Source: Alphaproteobacteria bacterium (GTDB taxonomy: Bacteria > Pseudomonadota > Alphaproteobacteria > SHVP01). From it: a stretch of DNA of 41,588 nt. Under the pieces are notes generated by a model. It was not told where the DNA came from, did no database searches, and saw only the letters and a list, made by a program, of their open reading frames with translations. The translations under genes were made by a program, and so were the position numbers. The stretch covers positions 1 through 41,588 of the forward strand of contig JAPYRS010000007.1 of assembly GCA_029936875.1 (NCBI GenBank), written 5' to 3'. Numbering within the stretch: position 1 is the stretch's first letter; every line of letters begins with the position of its first letter. Shown piece after piece: positions 20,683 through 31,397 of the stretch.

Positions 20683-21147
20683 TTAGTTTTGCGCGGTTTC
20701 AGGACACCAGGACGCCCTCGCGGCGCCGTCGTAGTACCGTGCATGACCCTAAATAACCAAGAGTTCGCCAAGACTGCTGCCGTCATCAAGCACGACCTCC
20801 GCGACAATGCGGCCCGCGTATTTGCCATATCGGATGGCAGTGAGATTGATCGAACGACCAGAAGTCTGATCGGTGACGAAGGCCTTCGCAGCAATCGCCA
20901 ATGCTTTTTCGCCGGGGCAACGACCGCGGATCTCGGGCGCATCAACGCCCTCGATACGAACGCGAATACGAACGTCCTGGCCGAGCCAGACGCGGGCCAC
21001 GACATCGAGTGTGTCGCCGTCAATCACCGACAGTACACGGGCGCTCACCGGTCCCGCCAGAACCTCGCCAGCCTTTGCCCAACCGCTCGAAAATACGATT
21101 CCAACTAAAAGAGCGGTCAGAACGGCGGATTTAAGCGCCACCTTCAT
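20683..21147 (-). pseudogene. Thermonuclease (SNase)-like secreted protein gene with in-frame TAG (20749-20751)
   Basis: MKVALKSAVLTALLVGIVFSSGWAKAGEVLAGPVSARVLSVIDGDTLDVVARVWLGQDVRIRVRIEGVDAPEIRG...GKYAGRIVAEVVLDDGSSLGELLVI*GHARYYDGAARASWCPETAQN*. The segment after TAG matches the usual SNase C-terminal (ARxYDGxxRxSWC-like) pattern in the same frame. Confidence 0.7.
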
Positions 21148-21286
21148 GTTACCAACCCAGTCAAATGGTTTCGCCAGATGTATAACCTAGATTGTAATTA
21201 TGTTTGTAATTTCAATTATTAGTTACCAACTTGACTAAGGAATTTTATCCTATCTTGGTACCCGGTCAATGACAAGGGGCGCGAAA

Positions 21287-21463
21287 ATGCTGGCTTTGCG
21301 ATTGCGAACCAGAAGCGGCCCGATATAGTCTGCGACCGAGCGGGCGATCAAGATCCACAGCCGGCGCTTTGATCGGCGGTTGGAAAAAGAAACTTGGCAA
21401 TCTCAGTTGCCGCATCTGGAGAACGCAGCCGACAGGCTGCGGCAAATCGCGAGGAGAAAATGA
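21287..21463 (+). other. Possible small basic ORF overlapping htpX by ATGA, with in-frame TAG at 21326-21328
   Basis: MLALRLRTRSGPI*SATERAIKIHSRRFDRRLEKETWQSQLPHLENAADRLRQIARRK, stop TGA at 21461-21463 overlapping the htpX ATG at 21460-21462. No recognised family. Confidence 0.25.
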
Positions 21464-22308
21464 GCTACGCGCGGACAGCAACATTGCTGGCTGCCCTGAC
21501 GGCATTGTTTGTCGGATTTGGGTTTGCCTGGCTTGGCGAGGGCGGACTGGTCCTTGGCTTGCTGGCGGCGCTCGCGCTCAACACGCTTTCCTATCGCCAA
21601 TTGGGCCGCCTGATTTTCAACCGATTTAGAACCCGTGAGGGAAATAAAACTGAAGACGGGAAGTTACTCGGCGAACTGCAGCACCTGTCGATGCGCGCGC
21701 GGCTCCCGGTGCCAAAGGTCCATATTTTGGCGAGCGAGCAACCGAACGCATTTGCAACGAGTGAGGGTCCTGGCACGGCGCGGATCGCCGTCACCGAAGG
21801 CCTGACCAAGTACCTCACGCCTGATCAGGTATCCGGCGTCCTCGCCCATGAACTCGGACACATTCGGAACCGCGACAATCTTGTTTTGACGATCACGGCA
21901 ACTGTGGCTGGTGGCTTGCTTGCCCTCGTCGCCCTGGTCGTGGTTTCGGTTCTCAGTGCCATCGGAATTTCCGCAGCCAATTTTGCGATTGCGGCAACCA
22001 TCGCAGCCGCTGTTAGTGCGGGCCTCGTTCAGACGGCAGTCAGCCGAAGTCGCGAATTTGCTGCTGACAGGGCCGGCGCCGAAATTTGCGGTCGCCCGCT
22101 TTGGATTGCGACAGCGCTTCAAGAGGTGGGGCGATTGCAGGCGCCGCTTCTTGCCACCGGGCCTCGCCGGTTTGGTGGTACGGCCTTACGATTCATGATG
22201 GCGTCATTTGCTGGCCATTCGCTGGGCGAGCTGATATCGACACACCCCTCTTCTTCCGATCGAATTGATCGGCTAAGACGTTTGAGCGACGGACGCGACC
22301 GGTCTTGA
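21460..22308 (+). CDS. htpX: M48 family zinc metalloprotease HtpX
   Basis: GVLAHELGHIRNRDNL (HExxH), N-terminal TM pair, SREFAADRAGAEI, STHPSSSDRIDRL. Confidence 0.92.
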   Translation: MSYARTATLLAALTALFVGFGFAWLGEGGLVLGLLAALALNTLSYRQLGRLIFNRFRTREGNKTEDGKLLGELQHLSMRARLPVPKVHILASEQPNAFATSEGPGTARIAVTEGLTKYLTPDQVSGVLAHELGHIRNRDNLVLTITATVAGGLLALVALVVVSVLSAIGISAANFAIAATIAAAVSAGLVQTAVSRSREFAADRAGAEICGRPLWIATALQEVGRLQAPLLATGPRRFGGTALRFMMASFAGHSLGELISTHPSSSDRIDRLRRLSDGRDRS

Positions 22309-23696
22309 CGCCAACGAACCGCTCTCCTTCCGGCCAGAACCGAAATTCACAACAATCTGATCTCGGCGCCCGCGGGGCGGCGGCGGGTCTACTGAATGCT
22401 GTCCTCGGCCAACAACAAACGCTGAACGACGCATTTGCGGCCGGTGCCAACGGCGAGGGCGAAGCCCGTGCGCTTGCGCCGCTGGAAGCACGGGACCGCG
22501 CATTTGCCCGGCTGATGGCAACGACAGTGCTACGCCGGTTTGGCGTGGTCGATTCGATTCTTGGAAACTGCCTCGACAGCCCGCTGCCGTCTGGCGAGGC
22601 CTTTGTGATGAATGTTCTTCGGTGTGGCGTGGTTCAGCTTTTGTTTTTGGGAACGCCGCCACATGCCGCTGTCGATGCGAGTGTGCGTTTACTGAAAAAA
22701 CAGCGCCCGCGCATGGCGGGCCTAGGGAACGCAATCTTGCGGCGGGTCGATCGGGAGCGGGAAAAACTACTCGCGCAATTTGACGGTGCCGGTCGCAACA
22801 CGCCCGATTGGCTGTGGCAGAAGTGGTGCCAACATTACGGCGAGGAAACCGCGGGCAAAATTGAAGCAGCCCACCTGAGTGATCCGCCAATCGACGTGAC
22901 TCTTAAAGGTGCTGCGGTCAACAACACCAAACACTGGCTGAAGGTCCTGGAAGCGGAGGCGCTTCCGACCGGTTCGCTTCGGCGCCAGGGCGGCGGGCGG
23001 ATTGAGACCTGGCCCGGATATAAGGGCGGCGCCTGGTGGATTCAGGATTGCGCAGCGGCCCTTCCGGCCGCGATTCTGATTTCGGGTTTGCGGCAGAAAT
23101 TTGGCGATGAGCCACAGGCGGTGCTTGATCTCTGTGCCGCACCCGGCGGCAAGACGGCGCAACTGGCCGCGGCCGGATACCGGGTGACGTCGGTCGACCG
23201 GAACCCCGCACGCCTCGCCCAGATGCGGGATAATTTGGCCCGTCTTCAGCTCAATGCCGGCATTCTTGATGCCGACGCGGCTCTCTACACGCCGGTGCGG
23301 CCGCCTGCGGGACTGTTGCTGGACGCGCCCTGCAGCGCCACGGGCACGATTCGCCGCCGCCCCGATGTGCCCCATCTCCGCAAGAAGTCTGATATTTCAA
23401 ACCTGGTCGGACTGCAAAAGAAACTGCTCGAACACGCAGCCAATCAGGTGATGCCCGGTGGCATTCTTGTCTACGCGGTCTGCTCGCTGGAGCCGGAAGA
23501 AGGTGAAGGGCAGATCGAGCAGTTTTTGAAAGCGCAGCCAAATCAATATCAACGTCTGCCCATCACCCAAGACGAAGTCGGCGGCATGAGCGAAATTCTG
23601 ACCGGTGACGGCGATATCCGGTCGATGCCCTACCACCTTTCCGACCGGGGTGGTCTCGATGGTTTTTACTGTGCGCGGTTGATCTGGACTCCGTAA
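22305..23696 (+). CDS. rsmB: RsmB/NOP family 16S rRNA m5C methyltransferase
   Basis: NusB-like N-terminus plus VLDLCAAPGGKTAQLAAAGYRVTSVDRN and LLLDAPCSATGTIRRRPDV catalytic motif; TTG start overlaps htpX stop. Confidence 0.92.
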   Translation: MTPTNRSPSGQNRNSQQSDLGARGAAAGLLNAVLGQQQTLNDAFAAGANGEGEARALAPLEARDRAFARLMATTVLRRFGVVDSILGNCLDSPLPSGEAFVMNVLRCGVVQLLFLGTPPHAAVDASVRLLKKQRPRMAGLGNAILRRVDREREKLLAQFDGAGRNTPDWLWQKWCQHYGEETAGKIEAAHLSDPPIDVTLKGAAVNNTKHWLKVLEAEALPTGSLRRQGGGRIETWPGYKGGAWWIQDCAAALPAAILISGLRQKFGDEPQAVLDLCAAPGGKTAQLAAAGYRVTSVDRNPARLAQMRDNLARLQLNAGILDADAALYTPVRPPAGLLLDAPCSATGTIRRRPDVPHLRKKSDISNLVGLQKKLLEHAANQVMPGGILVYAVCSLEPEEGEGQIEQFLKAQPNQYQRLPITQDEVGGMSEILTGDGDIRSMPYHLSDRGGLDGFYCARLIWTP

Positions 23697-23807
23697 TCCG
23701 AGCGTCCGACAATTGCCGGGCACCAAATTCTCAATTGATTATTCCCGGCAAAAACTTTCACGGCAGCCGTCTTGCCCCCGAGTCATGAAGTTGCTACAGA
23801 ATGCGAC

Positions 23808-24470
23808 ATGCAACAGGCCGTCCGGGTCGCCCCGTCGATCCTCGCCGCCGACTTCGCCAGACTGGGCGAAGAGGTTCAGGCCGTCGAAAAAGCGGGCGCC
23901 GATTACATCCACATTGACGTTATGGACGGGCATTTTGTGCCCAACATTACGATTGGCCCGACCGTCGTCGCTGCCCTTCGACCTTTGACCAAACTACCGC
24001 TTGATGTCCACTTGATGATTTCGCCGGTCGACCCGTTCGTGGCGCAATTTGCAAAAGCGGGCGCCGACATAATTACGGTGCACGCTGAGGCCGGCGCCCA
24101 TGTCCACCGCACCGTGCAGTCGATTCGCCAACTCGGCATTAAAGCGGGCGTTGCTTTTAATCCGGGCACGCCGGACGACGCCGTTGATCATCTTCTTGAC
24201 GACGTCGATTTGATTTTGGTGATGACGGTCAATCCCGGTTTTGGCGGTCAATCGTTTATCAAATCACAATTGGCCAAGATCGAATCCCTGCGAAAGAAAA
24301 TAGACGCGACCGGTCGCCAGATCGATCTCGAAGTTGACGGCGGCATTACAGCGGAAACAGCGGAACTTGTTATTTCTGCCGGCGCTGATGTTCTTGTCGC
24401 CGGGACCGCAACATTTTCCGGTGGCACAGATCAATACCAAAACAACATTTCAAATATTCGCGGCGCATGA
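23808..24470 (+). CDS. rpe: Ribulose-phosphate 3-epimerase
   Basis: [47 protein letters not shown]...[14 protein letters not shown]. Confidence 0.96.
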   Translation: MQQAVRVAPSILAADFARLGEEVQAVEKAGADYIHIDVMDGHFVPNITIGPTVVAALRPLTKLPLDVHLMISPVDPFVAQFAKAGADIITVHAEAGAHVHRTVQSIRQLGIKAGVAFNPGTPDDAVDHLLDDVDLILVMTVNPGFGGQSFIKSQLAKIESLRKKIDATGRQIDLEVDGGITAETAELVISAGADVLVAGTATFSGGTDQYQNNISNIRGA

Positions 24471-26173
24471 GTAGCGGAACCTTATTCGACGAACCGATTA
24501 AAGACGCGGCGCGCGCCCGTCCCAAAGCACGGACTTCTCGATCGAAGTCGAGCACCGGACTTTTTGCCCGCGTTTTGTTTCAAAGCGGGTTTTGGGAATC
24601 CTGGTTGCGGCGCGGACGGTCCCGTCCGGTGCTTTTGCATTTCACCGATCCCGTGCTTGGCAGCAAGGCCCGCGCGAACGATATGTTTCAGGGCCGCTTT
24701 ACGATCTCGGGGCATGTTTTGCATTGTCTCAATCGGCCACCGTGGTACGCGGCAGCGCCCAACCCGGTTCTTCTCGCCGAGTTACACAGCTTTGAATGGC
24801 TGCGCGACTTTGTCGCCGCCAATGGACCGGCGGCACGCAAACTTGCGCGCGACCTGATCCGTAGCTGGGCGGTACGATTCGGGCGGTGGAATGATTTGGC
24901 CTGGCGCCCCGACATCTTGGCGCGACGCCTGGCGGCCTGGTCGATGGCGGCAGAGTTTCTCCTGATCGACGGCGAAGACGCATTCGTGCGGGATTTTCAG
25001 AAGCTACTGACGTCCCAGCAACGTCATCTCAAAGTCGCGCTGCGGTCGGCACAACCGGGGACACCAAAAATCGAAGCGGGCGCAGGCATGGTGATTGTCG
25101 CGCTCGCACAAATCCAGAACCGGGTGGCAAACAAAAACCTCGGCCTGCTCGGCGCGGATATCACCCGTCATTTATTGCCGGACGGCGGCGCTTCCAGCCG
25201 CAACCCGGAAGACGCGATGCGAATTTTGCGCGCCCTTGTTGGCGTGCGTGCTGCACTTCAGGCGGCGTCAGTGGAAACACCGGAGTGGTTGCAACAGGGC
25301 ATCGATCGCGCCACGCCCTTCGTTCGCGGGCTCAGCCACGGCGACGGGGGAATTGCGGTTTTTAACGGCGCTTTTGAGGGCGACCCGGATCGCAACAGGG
25401 CCATCATCAAAGCCGCGCGAATGCAGTGTAAACCGCAGAAAAATGCGCATAATAGCGGCTATGAGCGCCTCGTCGCGGAGCGCACGCTGGTGATCGCGGA
25501 CGCCAACACACGGATACCCGGAAATCCGCCCGGATCCTCAGGCCATGCCGGCGCGCTGGCCTTTGAGTTGAGCGTTGGCAAAGACCGGCTCGTCGTCAGC
25601 TGCGGAACATTTGCCGGAGATGACCCGGCATGGCATGAAGCCAGCCGCGCGACGGCGGCGCATTCGACATTGGTTCTTGGTGACGAAAACGGCGTTAGCG
25701 ACGAATCGGATTCCGAGCGTGATGTTCTGCACGGCCGCGAAGAAGATGCGGCCTGGATAGAGCTTCGTAGTGACGCCTACCGCGAGCGTTTCGGCGTCGA
25801 ACATTTCCGCCGCATCTATCTAGCCGACGACGGGCAGGAAGTTCTCGGCGAAGATCACATCAGCGTGCCGCTCGCCCAAATCGCCAAGGCTGGCACCGAT
25901 ATCTCGATTCGTTTCCATCTGCACCCGCAAATTCAGGCCTCGCTCATCGGCAATAGTGAAGAAGTGCTGTTGCGCCTCGCAAACGGTGCCGGTTGGATGT
26001 TCGAAGCGCCGGGCCACCAAATTCAGGTCGAAGAAAGCATCTATTTGGGTCGACCAGGGGAAACACGGCGGAGCGAGCAGATCACGTTGAGCGCCAAAAT
26101 GACGCCGGGCGGGGCCAAATTAATCTGGCGTTTTGCGCGACTTCAGGGTGCAGCTAAAGGGTCCAGCGTTTAA
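24467..26173 (+). CDS. Heparinase II/III-like protein
   Basis: 568 aa; [26 protein letters not shown]..., [24 protein letters not shown]; starts overlapping the rpe stop. Confidence 0.85.
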   Translation: MSSGTLFDEPIKDAARARPKARTSRSKSSTGLFARVLFQSGFWESWLRRGRSRPVLLHFTDPVLGSKARANDMFQGRFTISGHVLHCLNRPPWYAAAPNPVLLAELHSFEWLRDFVAANGPAARKLARDLIRSWAVRFGRWNDLAWRPDILARRLAAWSMAAEFLLIDGEDAFVRDFQKLLTSQQRHLKVALRSAQPGTPKIEAGAGMVIVALAQIQNRVANKNLGLLGADITRHLLPDGGASSRNPEDAMRILRALVGVRAALQAASVETPEWLQQGIDRATPFVRGLSHGDGGIAVFNGAFEGDPDRNRAIIKAARMQCKPQKNAHNSGYERLVAERTLVIADANTRIPGNPPGSSGHAGALAFELSVGKDRLVVSCGTFAGDDPAWHEASRATAAHSTLVLGDENGVSDESDSERDVLHGREEDAAWIELRSDAYRERFGVEHFRRIYLADDGQEVLGEDHISVPLAQIAKAGTDISIRFHLHPQIQASLIGNSEEVLLRLANGAGWMFEAPGHQIQVEESIYLGRPGETRRSEQITLSAKMTPGGAKLIWRFARLQGAAKGSSV

Positions 26174-27422
26174 CGGCGTCGGGCAATTTGATCTCCTGCC
26201 ACAAGCCCTTGACGTCGGCGACGACGCCCGCCGGCGCTAACATTTTTTCAATTTTGTCGGCATCGAAATTTGCGTACTCGGCGTGCGCGACCGCAACGAC
26301 AATTGCGTCATAGCCGGACGCTCCGGAGAGATCCGGCAATAAATCGACGCCGTAAATCGCCCGCGCCTCATCCCGGTTGGCGTGCGGATCGTGGGTATCA
26401 ACATCACAACCCCGCGCCTCGAGACCACGGATTACGTCGATCACTTTCGAATTCCGCAAATCGGGAATGTCTTCCTTAAACGTAAGACCGAGAACAAGTA
26501 CGCGGCCTTTTGCGTCCATCGCGTTCAGAATTTCAGTGGCGACAAACTCGCCCATCGAATCGTTGAGCCGACGGCCGGCCAATAGAATTTCGGGATCGTG
26601 TCCCAATTCCTGCGCCTTAAAGGCAAGATAATAGGGGTCCACGCCGATGCAGTGACCGCCAACCAGCCCCGGTTGAAAATCGAGAAAATTCCATTTGGTG
26701 TTGGCCGCCGCCAAAACATCTTTGGTGGAAATGTTGAGGCGGTGACAGATCATCGCAATCTCATTGACGAAGGCGATGTTGATATCCCGCTGTGCATTCT
26801 CAATCACCTTGGCAGCCTCTGCCGTCCGAATATCGATCGCGCAATACACGTTGCCGCCGGTGATTGTTTCGTAAACGGCGGCAATCCGCTTGGTGACCTC
26901 GAGCGACTGGCCGGCAACAACCTTGGTGATGCTTTCGATGCCATGTTCGGTGTCGCCGGGATTTATCCGCTCCGGCGAATAGCCGAGATGAAAATCTTTG
27001 CCGCAGGTGAGACCCGAAACCTGTTCGATGATCGGCCCGCAGATATCTTCGGTTACACCGGGGTAGACCGTGCTTTCAAAAACGACGACGGCGCCCGGTT
27101 TCAGGTGGCGGCCGACGCACTGGCTTGCCGCTTCCACGGCACTAAGGTCCGGCTGATTCTCGGAATCAACCGGGGTCGGCACCGTCACAATGAAAACTTC
27201 ATTATTGTCGAGCGCAGCTTCGTCGCCAATGACCTTTAGAGTACTGGCGCCCAAACGATCCGTTGAAATTTCGCCGGTCCGGTCATGGCCGGAATTCAGT
27301 TCGCTCACCCGGCCCTGATCGGTATCGAACCCGGTCACCGGAAAATGACGAGAAAGGGCCACCGCGAGCGGCAGCCCGACGTATCCCAATCCGATTACCG
27401 CAATTCGTTCGTTGGTAGCCAA
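26154..27422 (-). CDS. Nucleotide-sugar dehydrogenase (UDP-HexNAc 6-dehydrogenase, TviB/WbpA/WbpO type)
   Basis: MATNERIAVIGLGYVGLPLAVALSRHFPVTGFDTDQGRVSELNSGHDRTGEI...LVGGHCIGVDPYYLAFKAQELGHDPEI. Convergent with the heparinase gene, 20-bp overlap. Confidence 0.92.
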   Translation of the reverse strand: MATNERIAVIGLGYVGLPLAVALSRHFPVTGFDTDQGRVSELNSGHDRTGEISTDRLGASTLKVIGDEAALDNNEVFIVTVPTPVDSENQPDLSAVEAASQCVGRHLKPGAVVVFESTVYPGVTEDICGPIIEQVSGLTCGKDFHLGYSPERINPGDTEHGIESITKVVAGQSLEVTKRIAAVYETITGGNVYCAIDIRTAEAAKVIENAQRDINIAFVNEIAMICHRLNISTKDVLAAANTKWNFLDFQPGLVGGHCIGVDPYYLAFKAQELGHDPEILLAGRRLNDSMGEFVATEILNAMDAKGRVLVLGLTFKEDIPDLRNSKVIDVIRGLEARGCDVDTHDPHANRDEARAIYGVDLLPDLSGASGYDAIVVAVAHAEYANFDADKIEKMLAPAGVVADVKGLWQEIKLPDAVKRWTL

Positions 27423-27699
27423 TTTTGCCGCCCTTTGCGTCCAATCCGAAGCGCGCCCGTGGTACTTGCAGGTCTGGCGCTTGTCAAATTGCTGAACCGC
27501 GCCGGATATTTGTTAGAGCAGACGAAAAGACTTGACCACAACGGATTCCCCGTGGTTTTCTCGCGACCTTGGCGAAGGTCCGGCGTTGCACCCGGTGGGC
27601 GGAAGCGTGGCAAGCCAAGGACCAATCCAAATAAACCTATTGCCCGCGCCCAATTTCGGCGGCGGCATGAATGCGCATTGAATCTGAGATTATCAAGTT

Positions 27700-28713
27700 T
27701 TGAATAGTTCTTCGAAGATCGAATCCTGCCCGGTCGCGGTGATTGGCTGCGGCCACTGGGGCCAAAATCTGGTGCGCAATTTTGCTGGACTTGGCGCACT
27801 TGCCGCCATTTGTGACCCGGAGCCGGAGCCGGCCACGACGCTAAGTCGGGACTTCGACGCCCCCATTCGAACCTGGGCCGAAATTCTTGGTGACCCAGCG
27901 ATCCCTGCCGTCGCCATCGCCGCCCCCGCCGTCCACCACAGCTACCTTGCGAATGAGGCGCTCGACGCAGGCAAGCATGTCTTTGTTGAAAAGCCGCTGG
28001 CACTTGATGTCGATGACGCAACCAAAGTCGTCGCCAAAGCCGCGAAGAAAAACCATATCCTCATGGTAGGCCACCTGATGCGCTACCATCCGGTGTTTCA
28101 AAAACTGTATGAGATGGTGAGAAACGGTGACCTCGGAAAACTTCAGTATGTGTATTCGACGCGGCTCAACTTCGGCAAAGTGAGGCGCGAAGAAAATATC
28201 CTGTGGAGTTTTGCGCCGCACGATATTTCCATGATTTTGGCCCTGATGGGAGAAGATCCGATTGAGGTAACCGCCACCGGGGCGACCTACCTGCAACATG
28301 ACGTCGCCGACGTGACAACGACATACCTCCGGTTTTCAGAAGGACGCGTCGCTCACATTTTGGTATCGTGGCTCTACCCATTCAAGGAACAAAAGCTAAT
28401 CGTTGTCGGCGAAAAAAACATGGCTGTCCTTGATGACGGCGAAACATGGGAGCGGAAACTTCTGCTCTATCCGCATTCAATCGAAATGGATGCCGAAGTC
28501 CTTCGACCCAATAAAGCTGAAGCGGTGCCAGTGATCGTCGAGCACAGCGAGCCACTTCGGAATGAATGCCAGCATTTTCTGGATTGCATTGCGACTGGCG
28601 ATACCCCGATGACGGATGGCCATGAAGGCATTCAGGTGTTGAAGGTTCTTCGCGCTGCCGAACAATCAATCGCCGAATCAAAACCGATCACACAGGACGC
28701 GGGCCATACATGA
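27700..28713 (+). CDS. Gfo/Idh/MocA family oxidoreductase (WbpB-like)
   Basis: [32 protein letters not shown]...[19 protein letters not shown]; followed by acyltransferase and aminotransferase as in wbpB-D-E. Confidence 0.88.
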   Translation: MNSSSKIESCPVAVIGCGHWGQNLVRNFAGLGALAAICDPEPEPATTLSRDFDAPIRTWAEILGDPAIPAVAIAAPAVHHSYLANEALDAGKHVFVEKPLALDVDDATKVVAKAAKKNHILMVGHLMRYHPVFQKLYEMVRNGDLGKLQYVYSTRLNFGKVRREENILWSFAPHDISMILALMGEDPIEVTATGATYLQHDVADVTTTYLRFSEGRVAHILVSWLYPFKEQKLIVVGEKNMAVLDDGETWERKLLLYPHSIEMDAEVLRPNKAEAVPVIVEHSEPLRNECQHFLDCIATGDTPMTDGHEGIQVLKVLRAAEQSIAESKPITQDAGHT

Positions 28714-29261
28714 TTCACGAAACCGCAGTGATTGATGACGGCGTTGAGATCGGCGAAGGCACAAAAGTCTGGCACTTCGCCCACATCATTACCGGATCAA
28801 ACATTGGTAAAGACTGCACGATCGGCCAGAACGTGATGATCGGCCCCGACGTTGATATTGGCGACGGCTGCAAGATCCAGAACAACGTCAGTGTCTACAA
28901 AGGCGTGACCTTAGAAGACAACGTGTTCTGCGGACCAAGTCTCGTTTTCACAAACGTTCTCAACCCGCGCGCAGATGTCGACCGAAAAGAAGAATTCGAG
29001 AAAACACTTGTTTGCAGTGGCGCGACACTCGGTGCCAACGCGACCATCGTCTGTGGTGTGACGTTGGGCACCTATTGTTTTGTCGCCGCCGGTGCCGTTG
29101 TCACTAAAGATGTCGAACCGCACGCGCTTGTTGTCGGCGTCCCCGCCCGCAAGATCGGTTGGGTGTCACACGCGGGCGAACGATTGGACGACACACTTGT
29201 TTGTCCGCGCAGCGGCCGCCGCTACCAGGAAACCCCCGAAGGCCTTCAGGAGATTTCGTGA
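28710..29261 (+). CDS. Left-handed beta-helix N-acetyltransferase (WbpD-like)
   Basis: [70 protein letters not shown]: hexapeptide repeats; 4-bp overlap with upstream gene. Confidence 0.9.
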   Translation: MIHETAVIDDGVEIGEGTKVWHFAHIITGSNIGKDCTIGQNVMIGPDVDIGDGCKIQNNVSVYKGVTLEDNVFCGPSLVFTNVLNPRADVDRKEEFEKTLVCSGATLGANATIVCGVTLGTYCFVAAGAVVTKDVEPHALVVGVPARKIGWVSHAGERLDDTLVCPRSGRRYQETPEGLQEIS

Positions 29262-29264
29262 TCC

Positions 29265-30383
29265 GTGCGTAAACCCATTCCCTTTATTGATCTTGCCGCG
29301 CAAAGAGCGCGCATCCGTCCGGAACTGGATGCCGCAATCAAATCGGTCCTCGACCACGGCCGCTTTATTCACGGACCCGAAGTTGCCGAATTCGAAAATC
29401 AGCTCGCGGAATTTGCCCGCACCAAACACGCGGTTGCGTGCGCCAGCGGCACCGACGCGCTGATCCTACCGCTATTGGCCTGGGGCATTGGGCCGGGCGA
29501 CGCGGTGTTCGTGCCGACGTTCACGTTCAGCGCAACCGCCGAAGCAGTCGCCGTGCTGGGCGCAACGCCGGTGTTCGTGGACGTCGAACCGGACACCTTC
29601 AATATGGACCCGGACAGCCTGAAAGCGGCAGTTTCCGGCGATTTGGGCGGCCTTAACCCGCGCGCGATTATCGCCGTTGACCTGTTTGGCCTGCCCGCCA
29701 ACTACACCCGGATCGGCGAAATCGCCACTGAAAACGGCCTCAAAGTTCTGGCTGATAGAGCGCAAAGTTTTGGAGCGAGCCACGGCGGCGTACGGACCGG
29801 CAAGCTCGGTGACGCCGCCAGCACCAGTTTTTTCCCGGCCAAACCCTTGGGCTGTTACGGCGACGGCGGCGCTGTGCTCACTGACGATGCGGATTTCCTG
29901 CAAATCTTGAAAAGCCTGCGCGTCCACGGCCAGGGCACAGATAAATATGATGCCGTTCGCGTTGGTCTCAATAGCCGGCTTGATACAATTCAGGCGGCAA
30001 TCCTGATTGAGAAACTGAAAATCTTTGAAGACGAGATTGCGGCGCGAAACCGCGTTGCGACACGTTACAACGAGCAACTTCAGAACAGCGTTTCGGTGCC
30101 AACAATTCCGGATGGCAGCACCAGCGTCTGGGCCCAATACACAATCCGGTCGGGAAATCGCGACGCCATTGCTGCAGCGCTGAAGGCAGAAGAGATTCCG
30201 AGTGCAATTTACTACCGCGCGCCGTTGCATGTTCAGTCCGCGTACGAAGGTTACCCGCGCGCAACATTGGGCCTCGAAGTTTCCGAACGGCTTTCAATGG
30301 AAGTGTTGAGCCTGCCAATGCATCCTTATCTCGAACCAGATGCACAGGACCGCATCATCGCGACCGTTCGGGCCAACGCCTAA
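29265..30383 (+). CDS. DegT/DnrJ/EryC1/StrS aminotransferase (WbpE-like)
   Basis: IPFIDLAAQRARIRPELDAAIKSVLDHGRFIHGPEVAEFE...STSFFPAKPLGCYGDGGAV (PLP Lys in FFPAKPLG). Confidence 0.93.
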   Translation: MRKPIPFIDLAAQRARIRPELDAAIKSVLDHGRFIHGPEVAEFENQLAEFARTKHAVACASGTDALILPLLAWGIGPGDAVFVPTFTFSATAEAVAVLGATPVFVDVEPDTFNMDPDSLKAAVSGDLGGLNPRAIIAVDLFGLPANYTRIGEIATENGLKVLADRAQSFGASHGGVRTGKLGDAASTSFFPAKPLGCYGDGGAVLTDDADFLQILKSLRVHGQGTDKYDAVRVGLNSRLDTIQAAILIEKLKIFEDEIAARNRVATRYNEQLQNSVSVPTIPDGSTSVWAQYTIRSGNRDAIAAALKAEEIPSAIYYRAPLHVQSAYEGYPRATLGLEVSERLSMEVLSLPMHPYLEPDAQDRIIATVRANA

Positions 30384-30401
30384 ACAGAAGAACAAAAATT
30401 T

Positions 30402-31397
30402 ATGGATATTCGCGGAAAGAAATTTGTGATTGTCGGCGGTGCCGGATTAATCGGCTCGCATACGGTTGATGCCCTGGTGCGAAAAGATGTCGGCGAAATT
30501 GTCATCTACGACAACTTTGTGCGCGGCACGCCAGAAAATCTCAGCGATGCCCTAAAAGACCCGCGCGTAAAAATATTCGATATCGGCGGTGACATTACCC
30601 AACCCGATATTCTCGACGCGGCAATAAAAGATGCCGACGGCGTGTTTCATTTTGCCGCGCTCTGGTTATTGCAGTGTCACGAATTTCCGCAGGCCGCGTT
30701 CGACGTCAATATTCGCGGAACGTTCAACGTTTTGGAATCGTGCGTGAAAAATAACGTCTCGCGACTGGTCTATTCGTCATCGGCTTCGGTTTACGGCGAC
30801 GCACTGGAAGAACCGATGAGCGAAGACCATCCGTTTAACAACAAGACTTTTTACGGGGCGACAAAAATTGCCGGCGAGGCCATGGCGACCGCATATGCGC
30901 ATCGCTACGAGCTGCCCGTGGTCGGACTGAGGTACATGAACGTTTACGGATCACGGCAGGATTATTACGGCGCCTACATCGCCGTCATCATGAAAATTCT
31001 CGACCGCCTCGACCAGGGCGAGCCACCGGTTGTTTACGGCGACGGCAGTCAGGCATACGACTTTGTTCACGTCACTGACTGTGCTAGCGCCAACCTGTGT
31101 GCGATGGATGCCGATACAACAGCGTCCTATTACAACGTCGGCACCGGCAAACGGACCACCATTAAGGAGCTCGCAGAGCTTGTGTTGCGGCTTACCGGTT
31201 CAAACCAGGCAATTCAGTACGAGCCGGCGGGCCAGACGTTCGTCAAAAACCGCATCGGCGATACCCGGCTTGCGCAGAAAGATTTGGGATTTGAGGCCAA
31301 GGTAAAACTGGAAGACGGGTTACAGGAATTGATCGAATGGCGCGCCACTCATAAGGCGGAAGTTGCGGCGCGGCGCGCAAAGGTCAGTGAAGCGTGA
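30402..31397 (+). CDS. NAD-dependent epimerase/dehydratase (extended SDR)
   Basis: KFVIVGGAGLIGSHTVDALV, YSSSASVYGDALEEP, FYGATKIAGEAM (YxxxK). Confidence 0.93.
   Translation: MDIRGKKFVIVGGAGLIGSHTVDALVRKDVGEIVIYDNFVRGTPENLSDALKDPRVKIFDIGGDITQPDILDAAIKDADGVFHFAALWLLQCHEFPQAAFDVNIRGTFNVLESCVKNNVSRLVYSSSASVYGDALEEPMSEDHPFNNKTFYGATKIAGEAMATAYAHRYELPVVGLRYMNVYGSRQDYYGAYIAVIMKILDRLDQGEPPVVYGDGSQAYDFVHVTDCASANLCAMDADTTASYYNVGTGKRTTIKELAELVLRLTGSNQAIQYEPAGQTFVKNRIGDTRLAQKDLGFEAKVKLEDGLQELIEWRATHKAEVAARRAKVSEA

Noticed and set aside
20641-21108. 155-aa plus-strand ORF
   Set aside because: Antisense to the SNase-like frame, which has a signal peptide and SNase motifs even across its TAG.
21230-21255. 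RpoH-type promoter as a firm feature
   Set aside because: CTTGAC/CCTATCT elements look suggestive, but the spacing does not match the alphaproteobacterial consensus I recall; mentioned only as part of a finding.
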